NCBI GenBank assembly: GCA_011330835.1
Contig: DRPO01000353.1
Span: forward strand, 1-5,739
Length of the DNA stretch: 5,739 bases
Direction of reading: 5' to 3'
From: Gammaproteobacteria bacterium
GTDB lineage: Bacteria; Pseudomonadota; Gammaproteobacteria; UWMA-0217
The position numbers and the translations under genes are program-made. Of the stretch, positions 1 through 5,739 are shown in pieces; within the stretch, counting starts at the first letter, position 1, and every line of letters starts with the position of its first letter. A model generated the notes under the pieces. The model did no database searches, was not told where the DNA came from, and saw only the letters and a program-made list of their open reading frames with translations.

Positions 1-2087
1 CCGCCGGCGCGGGGTTCGGTCGGTACATCATCATTTGGGGCGTACTGTTTCTGGTCTTGATCGCCTTGACGGGGCTGTTCTTCTGGCAGGGCAACAAGTA
101 TGACCGGATCGACCGCGAGACCACGGATCTGGCGTCGGATCTTCGATTGATGTCTCAACAAATGACGACCCAGGCGCTGTCCGCCGCGCAGGGTCAGCAG
201 CAGTCCTTCTTGCTGCTCAAGCAACTCAAGAGCAGTTTCTCCGGCAAGCTGAAAAAGCTGAGCCTGGGCGACGCGGATAATGGCATCCCGCCCTTTCCCC
301 TGGAGCTGGCCCCCGAGCTGGACAAGGTCAACGAGCGCTGGAAGCCGTTTTCATCCGAGCTCGACGCGGTGCTCAACAGTCGGGGGGCGGTTGTAGCGGC
401 CAAAGAGGCCGCCCGCGTCGCTCAGGACAAGCTGCCCAAACTGCTGAGCGATGTCGAGGCCGTGGCCGAGTCGATCCGCAAGAATCGGCCCGGCAATGGT
501 CGGCAGATCTACCACGCGACGCGGCAGATCGCCATCGCCCAGCGAATCAGCAACAGCTTCGCCAGTCTGCAAAACGGCAGCCGCGAAGCGCTGGAAGTGG
601 CCGACCAGCTCCAGCGCGACACCGAAGAATTCAGCCGGGTGCTCGACGGCATGCTGCGAGGCGGCAAGAGCGGAATCTCGCCGGTTACCGATAGTGAGAC
701 GCGCGAGGTCTTGACCCGATTGGTTTCCCACTTCGGCGAAGTGGCGGACAAGGCCAGCCTGCTGGTGGACGCCGCGCCCGCCTTGTTCGAGGTCAAGAAC
801 GTCGCGGCCCGCCTCGAACGCGATGGCAGCGATCTCTATGATTCCGTCAGCCGGGTTGAGCTGGCGCTCAAGGAGCGGGGGCGCGCCAACGACCTGTGGG
901 TGACCTGGGGCTTTGTCTTCGGCGCGCTGGCGCTGCTGGCCTTCCTGTTTCTGCTGGCGGGCTTCTATCGCAACACCCGTCAGCAGCTGGCGGATTCCGA
1001 GCGTGAAAACGAGGAAAACCAGCAGGCGATCATGACCATGCTGGATGAAATGTCGACGCTGGCCGATGGCGACCTGACGGTGCAGGCGACGGTTACGCAA
1101 AACATTACCGGCGCGATCGCCGACTCGGTCAACTACGCCGTCAATGCCTTGAGGTCGCTGGTCGTGACCATCAACCAGGCGGCGTCGAACGTGGCCAAGA
1201 CAGCGCGCAAGACGCGCGATACCACGCTCAAGCTGTCGGAGGCCAGTGAACAGCAGGCCCGCAAGATCGTCGCCGCGTCCGACTCGGTCAGCGACCTGGC
1301 GCACTCCATCTCCAAGGTGTCGCGCAGCGCCGAAGTGTCGGCGCGGGTGGCGGACCAATCGGTCAGCATCGCGCGCAAGGGAGTGGCCACGGTACAACGG
1401 ACCATGGAAGGCATGGATGCGATCCGGCAGAACATCCAGGAAACCTCCAAGCGCATCAAGCGGCTGGGCGAAAGCTCCCAGGAGATTGGCGATATCGTCG
1501 GACTGATCACCGATATTGCCGACCAGACCAACATCCTCGCGCTGAACGCCGCGATCCAGGCGTCGTCGGCCGGCGAGGACGGTCGCGGATTCGCCGTGGT
1601 GGCGGACGAGGTGCAACGCTTGGCCGGTCGCGCCGCTTCCGCGAGCAAGCAGATCGAAACGCTGGTCAAGACCATCCAGACGGACACCAACGAAGCCATC
1701 CAGTCGATGGAAAAGAGCACCTCGGAAGTGGTCAACGGCGCCCGGCAGTCCGAGGAGGCGGGCAGCGCGCTGGCCGAGATCGAGAAAGTCTCCATCCAGC
1801 TGGCCGAGTTGATCAAGGGGATCTCCGAGGAGGCCAGCGAGCAAGCCATCGTTTCCAGCGTGGTTGGCGAGGCCATGACCTCGATCCAGTCCATTACCCG
1901 GCAGACGGTGGAAACCACCCGGGCCACGGCGGGCGCGGTGGGACAGCTCGTCGAGCAGGCCGCGGAACTGCGCCGCGCCGCCGAAGGCTTCAAGCTGCCG
2001 GGGCAGGAAGGCAAGCCCAATGAGCCGGTCAAGGTCGAGCCGGTGCTGGATCTCGATGATGAGCTGGAAGACTTTCTGGTGACCTGA
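1..2087 (+). CDS. pilJ: PilJ, type IV pilus methyl-accepting chemoreceptor (5' end missing)
   Basis: Inner-membrane chemoreceptor of the Pil-Chp pathway, signalling to the ChpA kinase. 694 residues are visible, counted from the first complete codon at position 3; the stop is TGA at 2085-2087. Domains in order: membrane helix 1 (about residues 8-28, YIIIWGVLFLVLIALTGLFF); a periplasmic helical sensor (about 29-297) with the PilJ-type opening LRLMSQQMTTQALSAAQG; membrane helix 2 (about 298-321); a HAMP-like segment containing DGDL (355-358); and a long coiled-coil signalling domain whose hairpin tip carries DIADQTNILALNAAIQAS (from 504) and GRGFAVVADEVQRLAGRA (from 527), the hallmark of receptors that bind CheA/CheW. 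GARQSEEAGSA (about 580-590) resembles a methylation site. The tail is acidic (DLDDELEDFLVT), with no NWETF-like tether for methylation enzymes. The true start lies upstream: a TTG at 57 is in frame but would cut helix 1 in half. P. aeruginosa PilJ is about 680 residues, so little is missing. The product assignment is firm. Confidence 0.96.
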   Translation, partial: AGAGFGRYIIIWGVLFLVLIALTGLFFWQGNKYDRIDRETTDLASDLRLMSQQMTTQALSAAQGQQQSFLLLKQLKSSFSGKLKKLSLGDADNGIPPFPLELAPELDKVNERWKPFSSELDAVLNSRGAVVAAKEAARVAQDKLPKLLSDVEAVAESIRKNRPGNGRQIYHATRQIAIAQRISNSFASLQNGSREALEVADQLQRDTEEFSRVLDGMLRGGKSGISPVTDSETREVLTRLVSHFGEVADKASLLVDAAPALFEVKNVAARLERDGSDLYDSVSRVELALKERGRANDLWVTWGFVFGALALLAFLFLLAGFYRNTRQQLADSERENEENQQAIMTMLDEMSTLADGDLTVQATVTQNITGAIADSVNYAVNALRSLVVTINQAASNVAKTARKTRDTTLKLSEASEQQARKIVAASDSVSDLAHSISKVSRSAEVSARVADQSVSIARKGVATVQRTMEGMDAIRQNIQETSKRIKRLGESSQEIGDIVGLITDIADQTNILALNAAIQASSAGEDGRGFAVVADEVQRLAGRAASASKQIETLVKTIQTDTNEAIQSMEKSTSEVVNGARQSEEAGSALAEIEKVSIQLAELIKGISEEASEQAIVSSVVGEAMTSIQSITRQTVETTRATAGAVGQLVEQAAELRRAAEGFKLPGQEGKPNEPVKVEPVLDLDDELEDFLVT

Positions 2088-2174
2088 CGACTTGTTCCGC
2101 CGCTTTATGGATGGATTCTCTCTAATTTTGCAGGATGCGCGCTGATCCAGGCATGGATCGCTCATGATAACAGT
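2088..2174 (+). other. pilJ-chpA intergenic spacer (87 bases)
   Basis: A short spacer between two genes on the same strand, more AT-rich around 2115-2130 than its surroundings. I see no paired -35/-10 boxes at 16-18 base spacing: a TATAAT-like TCTAAT at 2121-2126 has only CG-rich sequence where a -35 box should be. There is no hairpin followed by a T run. The simplest reading is co-transcription of pilJ and chpA. No Shine-Dalgarno GGAG or AGGA core lies 5-12 bases before the chpA ATG, so translation initiation may be weak or may depend on structure or leaderless-like features. The spacer has no stop codon in the frame shared by the two genes. Confidence 0.6.
2144..2159 (+). promoter_or_regulatory. 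Small hairpin just upstream of the chpA start
   Basis: GATCCA (2144-2149) and TGGATC (2154-2159) are perfect inverted arms of six bases around a GGCA loop. The structure ends 15 bases before the chpA ATG, where it could influence ribosome access or mRNA processing. It has no following T tract, so it is not an intrinsic terminator. A six-base palindromic stem can easily arise by chance, so the regulatory role is only a possibility. Confidence 0.2.
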
Positions 2175-5100
2175 ATGAACAAACAGAATTCACACGGGTT
2201 CAACGCCCTGGCCTGGGTCAAGCACGAAATTGACCATTCCCTGGATCAGGCGAGAAACGCCATCAACGCTTACGCCGCCGATCCCGAACAGCGTCAGCAT
2301 CTTTCGCGGGCGCTGTCGCTGTTGCGCGATGTGCAGGGCACGCTGGATGTCGCCGAGCTGGAAGGCGCCGCGATGCTCGCCAATGAATCGCTGGAGGTGG
2401 TCAAGGCGCTGGAGGAGGGAGCGGTTTCCCATGTCGAGGAGGCCTGCAAGCATGTGATCCGCGCGCTGATCCAGTTGCCGGATTATCTCGACTATGTACA
2501 GACCGGCCAGGAAGACACGCCGCTGGTGCTGGTATCGGTCGTCAATGACCTGCGGGCCGTGCGCAAGGCCGATTTCATTACGGATGGGCTGGGCGATATC
2601 AAGGGGCTGGAAGGCGACGCCCGGTTGCTCGATCGCCAGCCGCATTCCGGCGAGGATCTGCGCAGCATCGCCGAACTCACCCGGCTGGTTTTCGAACTCG
2701 GCTTGCTGGGCTGGTATCGCAACAGCAATGTACAGGAAAGCCTGGGCAAGATGGCGCTGGTTTGCCGGCGGTTGCGGCTGGCCTCGAACCACCGCGCCAG
2801 TCGGCGTCTGTGGTGGACCGCCGAAGCGCTGACCGAGGCCTTGCAGACCGAACGCCTGGAAAGCTCGGACGCCATCAAGACCTTGCTGGGCCGGGTCGAC
2901 CGCGAGATCAAGCGGCTGTTCAAGGTCGGGGAAGATGCGTTCTCGGCCACCATCCCGCTCGATCTGGTCAAGAGTCTGCTGTATTACATCGCGGTCTCCA
3001 AACCGGGGAATGCGGTTGTCGACGAGGTGCGCGCCGCCTATTTTCTGGACGAGGAGATTCCCGCGGAATCCCTGGAGGGCTATCAGGAAGCGCTCAGCGG
3101 CCACAACCAGACGCTGCGGCGTTCGGTGGCCATGTCGCTGACCGAGGATCTCGACGAGATCAAGGAGCACCTGGCGAATTTCGCGCTGGAAGCCAAACCG
3201 TCTCTGGAACAGATGGACGTGCTCATTGCCTTGTTTGGCCGGCTGAAGGATACCTTCGAGACGCTGGCCCAGACGCCGGAAGCGGCGCGCGCCGAGGAGG
3301 TTCGGTCCATGTTGAGCGAGCTTCGCGCCGAGAGCCGGTTCCCCGACAAGGATGCGCTCGAATCCATTGCGCGCTCATTGATCGAGTTTGAACATTCGTC
3401 CGGGCGATTTGGCGTCAAATGTCGAGGCGCCGCGGGCGATGACTCGGGGGCCGCGCCCGTCGTTCAGCCTTCGGACGATTGCTTTCGCGAAGTGCGCAGC
3501 GTGGTCATCAAGGAAGTGCTCGACGACATCAATCATTGCAAGGCGCGGATTCAGCGTTACGCCAATGGCCAATGTCCAATCAGCGAACTGGACGATACCC
3601 TGGCCTATTTTTCCCGCGTGGCGGGCGTCATGGCGCTGTTGTCGCTGGATGGCGCCGGCGAACTGGTCTCGGGCATCCACGACTATCTCGCCAAGGCCAT
3701 GGAGACCGGTTCGGATCTCAATGGCAGCCAGCTTGATTACCTGGCGGAAACGATCGCGGCGGTAGAGGTCTTTCTGGAAATCCTCGACGCCAGCCATATT
3801 GAGCAGCCGAGCTTTATCGAAACGGGCATGGCTTCGCTGAATATACTCCAGGCTGTCCAGGCCGAACCGGCGGAAATGGATGAGAGCACCGCATTTTTGG
3901 CGGACATTCCGGATATGGAAGAGGCCGATCTTTCCGACGACTCGTTGACCGAGCCAGAAGTCGAGGAGCCTTCCGAGCCCGCGCTCGAGATTTCCGGCGA
4001 GGGAGAGCGCGGCACGGTTATCGAAACGGCTCAGGTGGAGGAGATCAAGCTTGAAGGCGCCGAAATGCCCGCGCTGGTCAGGATGCCCGAAGCCGAAGGC
4101 GGTGAAGCGCCCGCGGAGACGGGGGAATCCATTCCAGAAGTTCGGCTCGATGAGTCCGGGGGCGTCGAGGCCATGGAAGCCAGCTCCGAAAACAGCGTTC
4201 CGGAAAACGAGGAGCCTGTCGCCGCCCGGGAAGACGACATCGCGACGGGCGTCAGTCTGCTGACCGAAGGCTCCATGCCCATCCCGGATATTGGCGAATT
4301 GCCCGAATTTCAGCCGCCAACCGATCTCACGTTGGTCACCAGCGAGACGGAAGGCGAGGAGCCTCCCGCGTCATCATCCCCCAGTGGCGTGATTGGCGAA
4401 AGCCTGGTCGAAATGCCGGCTCTCGATACCGATTTGCTTGATTCCCTGGAAGATCAGGGCGAGAGTTTCGAGGCTTCCGAACTCATCGATCTGCATGAGC
4501 TGGCGGCGACGCTGACCGACAGCGATGGCGGAGTGACCGATTTCGAGTTCGACGAGTCGTTGATCGATTCCCTGCAGGAGGAGCCGCTCGACGATGTTCC
4601 CGAACTGGGGCTGGGTTCGTCCGGGCAGCCCGCCAGTTCCCCGCTCGCCGAACCCTCTCCCGTGGCGTCGGAAGGCGGTCCCGAAGCCTTTCGGGATCTC
4701 GAAGTCATGGACGAGACCACCGACAGCGAGATCTATCAGATTTTCCTCGATGAATTCAGCGAGGAAATCGAGGCGCTCGAAGAAAACTATCCGCGCTGGA
4801 TGGCCGATCCTTCCGACGAGGATGCGCTCGTGCAGTCGCGCCGGTCTTTTCACACCATCAAGGGCAGTGGCCGGCTGATCGGCGCCCAGATCGTTGGGGA
4901 ATTCGCGTGGATTCACGAACGGATTCTGAACCAGGTCATTGACAAGACGCTGGAACCGATTCCGGAGGTCGTGTCCTGCGTACGGGAAGGCGTGGCTCTG
5001 CTGCCGCGTTTGGCCCGTCAGTTGCAGCAACGCGAGCGGCCGGATCAGGCAGTGAACCAGCACGTCGCCTGGGCGGAACGCGTAGCCAGCGGCAAGCTGA

Positions 5101-5739
5101 CCGAGGGGTGGTCGGAACAGGAAGCGGTGTCCGAACCCTCTGTCGCCATGCCGCCCGAAGAGCTGATGGCGGTCGAGGCCTTGCCCACAATGACAGCCAT
5201 CGAGCCTATCGATGCGACGCTGGAAGAACTGGAACAGTCCTTCGAATTCGAGCCGGAATTGATGGATGTTTTCGTCGCCGACGCGCGGCGCAATCTGGAA
5301 ATCGTTGGCGAGCGCATCCCCGAAGCGGGTTCCGCCTCCTCCTGGCAGCCGGCCGAATCTCTGCTGATTGCCGTGCATACCCTGAATGGCAGCGCCCGAA
5401 CCGCTGGCATCGACGAAATCTCCGCGCCATTCGCCGGTTGCGAAGCGTACCTCCGCAACAAGCAGGAACGTGAAATCCCGTTGGACGAGGAAGACGCGAC
5501 CGCGCTGCGATCCCTCGTCGCCCATGGCCGACAGGTTCTCGAAGAGATCGAACAACAGGTTCCGCGTTCCTCCAGTTTGGCGCTGGAGAAGATCTTCGAA
5601 GCGCGCATCGCCGCGCTGGCCGCGGCGCCCGAGCAGGCGAAAGCCGAGCAGGCAGAAGCCGAGCAGGCAGAAGCCGAGCAGGCAGAAGCCGAGCAGGCAG
5701 AAGCCGAGCAGGCAGAAGCCGAGCAGGCAGAAGCCGAGC
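2175..5739 (+). CDS. chpA: ChpA (PilL), multi-HPt hybrid histidine kinase of type IV pilus chemosensing (3' end missing)
   Basis: Cytoplasmic CheA-type kinase that should take signals from PilJ and phosphorylate PilG/PilH; 1188 complete codons are visible with no stop. ATG 2175 is the only ATG, GTG or TTG in frame after the pilJ stop, and ALAWVKHEI (residues 11-19) sits where ChpA proteins have their N-terminal motif, so the start is firm. Residues 1 to about 560 are the FimL-like region of degenerate HPt-like bundles: DVQGTLDVAELEGAAML (52-68), LWWTAEAL (from 212), GRVDREIKRLF, LLYYIA (from 268), and a bundle starting near 443 with FSRVAGVMALL around Ser480. Residues about 560-850 are an acidic Glu/Pro/Ser-rich linker. 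HPt domain about 851-940 has SFHTIKGSGRLIGA with phospho-acceptor His893. HPt domain about 1026-1128 has AVHTLNGSARTAGI with His1068, but Asn1071 replaces the usual Lys. From 1152 a PEQAK(AEQAE)n linker runs off the edge. The ATP-binding kinase core, CheW-like and receiver domains are not in the window, so those are inferred. Length fits ChpA, which exceeds 2000 residues in Pseudomonas. Confidence 0.94.
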   Translation, partial: MNKQNSHGFNALAWVKHEIDHSLDQARNAINAYAADPEQRQHLSRALSLLRDVQGTLDVAELEGAAMLANESLEVVKALEEGAVSHVEEACKHVIRALIQLPDYLDYVQTGQEDTPLVLVSVVNDLRAVRKADFITDGLGDIKGLEGDARLLDRQPHSGEDLRSIAELTRLVFELGLLGWYRNSNVQESLGKMALVCRRLRLASNHRASRRLWWTAEALTEALQTERLESSDAIKTLLGRVDREIKRLFKVGEDAFSATIPLDLVKSLLYYIAVSKPGNAVVDEVRAAYFLDEEIPAESLEGYQEALSGHNQTLRRSVAMSLTEDLDEIKEHLANFALEAKPSLEQMDVLIALFGRLKDTFETLAQTPEAARAEEVRSMLSELRAESRFPDKDALESIARSLIEFEHSSGRFGVKCRGAAGDDSGAAPVVQPSDDCFREVRSVVIKEVLDDINHCKARIQRYANGQCPISELDDTLAYFSRVAGVMALLSLDGAGELVSGIHDYLAKAMETGSDLNGSQLDYLAETIAAVEVFLEILDASHIEQPSFIETGMASLNILQAVQAEPAEMDESTAFLADIPDMEEADLSDDSLTEPEVEEPSEPALEISGEGERGTVIETAQVEEIKLEGAEMPALVRMPEAEGGEAPAETGESIPEVRLDESGGVEAMEASSENSVPENEEPVAAREDDIATGVSLLTEGSMPIPDIGELPEFQPPTDLTLVTSETEGEEPPASSSPSGVIGESLVEMPALDTDLLDSLEDQGESFEASELIDLHELAATLTDSDGGVTDFEFDESLIDSLQEEPLDDVPELGLGSSGQPASSPLAEPSPVASEGGPEAFRDLEVMDETTDSEIYQIFLDEFSEEIEALEENYPRWMADPSDEDALVQSRRSFHTIKGSGRLIGAQIVGEFAWIHERILNQVIDKTLEPIPEVVSCVREGVALLPRLARQLQQRERPDQAVNQHVAWAERVASGKLTEGWSEQEAVSEPSVAMPPEELMAVEALPTMTAIEPIDATLEELEQSFEFEPELMDVFVADARRNLEIVGERIPEAGSASSWQPAESLLIAVHTLNGSARTAGIDEISAPFAGCEAYLRNKQEREIPLDEEDATALRSLVAHGRQVLEEIEQQVPRSSSLALEKIFEARIAALAAAPEQAKAEQAEAEQAEAEQAEAEQAEAEQAEAEQAEAE
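5628..5739 (+). repeat. 15-base coding tandem repeat (minisatellite) in chpA, cut by the window edge
   Basis: The unit GCCGAGCAGGCAGAA occurs six times without a mismatch (5643-5732), followed by seven bases of another copy at the edge. A diverged first copy, CCCGAGCAGGCGAAA, lies at 5628-5642. The unit length is a multiple of three, and the repeat encodes Pro-Glu-Gln-Ala-Lys followed by Ala-Glu-Gln-Ala-Glu repeats, a charged and probably helical linker after the HPt domain of His1068. Copies can be gained or lost without breaking the frame. Because the repeat is still running at the last base, the true copy number is unknown. Confidence 0.97.

Noticed and set aside
2144..2159. Intrinsic terminator between pilJ and chpA
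   Set aside because: The stem is only six base pairs, is not GC-rich enough, and has no T run after it.
351..2165. Long antisense open frame (604 codons) opposite pilJ
   Set aside because: It is a mirror of the strong GC codon bias of pilJ. Its translation is Arg/Leu/Gly/His-rich with no recognisable domain, and the sense frame has full PilJ homology.
2190..3170. Antisense open frame (326 codons) opposite the 5' part of chpA
   Set aside because: The sense frame carries the ChpA N-terminal motifs throughout. The antisense product is low-complexity and resembles nothing I know.
2762..3391. Sense-strand open frame (209 codons) overlapping chpA in another frame
   Set aside because: It lies wholly inside chpA, is Arg/Gly/Ala-rich, and has no domain or ribosome binding site of note.
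3360..3500. Possible frameshift in chpA where the sequence KCRGAAGDDSGAAP looks unlike a folded domain
   Set aside because: The same frame resumes ChpA-like helical sequence (VVIKEVLDDINH) immediately after, so this is an interdomain linker and not a frame change.
4374..5555. Antisense open frame (393 codons) opposite the chpA HPt region
   Set aside because: It covers both HPt domains of chpA on the other strand and has Phe/Gly/Arg/Gln-rich composition typical of shadow frames.
5628..5739. CRISPR-like array
   Set aside because: The copies are directly adjacent with no spacers and keep the chpA reading frame, so this is a coding minisatellite.
1..5739. A wholly new biological system
   Set aside because: Both genes are clear members of the known Pil-Chp type IV pilus chemosensory pathway; only details differ from the described versions.

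Overview
The window is GC-rich and carries two genes on the + strand. Both are cut by the window edges, and together they form part of a Pil-Chp chemosensory cluster, the chemotaxis-like pathway that controls type IV pili, twitching motility and surface sensing. The gene pair and the close resemblance to Pseudomonas PilJ and ChpA suggest a gammaproteobacterium. I cannot name the genus from the sequence alone.

Layout: (1) 1-2087 is pilJ, the pilus-specific chemoreceptor. Its 5' end is missing, and the frame is already open at the first complete codon (position 3), inside or just before the first membrane helix. (2) 2088-2174 is an 87-base spacer with a small hairpin and no convincing promoter or terminator, so the genes are probably co-transcribed. 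(3) 2175-5739 is the first 1188 codons of chpA (also called pilL), a very large hybrid CheA-type histidine kinase. Its frame has no stop before the window ends. Seen here are the FimL-like N-terminal region of degenerate HPt-like bundles, an acidic linker of about 290 residues, two HPt domains with a phospho-acceptor His (His893 and His1068), and the start of an (Ala-Glu-Gln-Ala-Glu)n linker encoded by a perfect 15-base tandem repeat. The rest of ChpA (further HPt domains, kinase core, CheW-like domain, receiver) would lie beyond the right edge.

How they work together (family knowledge): PilJ spans the inner membrane, senses pilus-related input through its periplasmic domain and controls ChpA autophosphorylation through a CheW-like adaptor (PilI). 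ChpA HPt domains pass phosphate to PilG and PilH, which bias pilus extension and retraction and, in Pseudomonas, cAMP synthesis. No pilK-type methyltransferase gene lies between pilJ and chpA, unlike in P. aeruginosa.

No wholly new system is visible. The points of interest are variations on a known one: unusual residues at HPt active positions, a coding minisatellite at the window edge, a long acidic linker, and an intergenic spacer that stays open in the frame shared by both genes.
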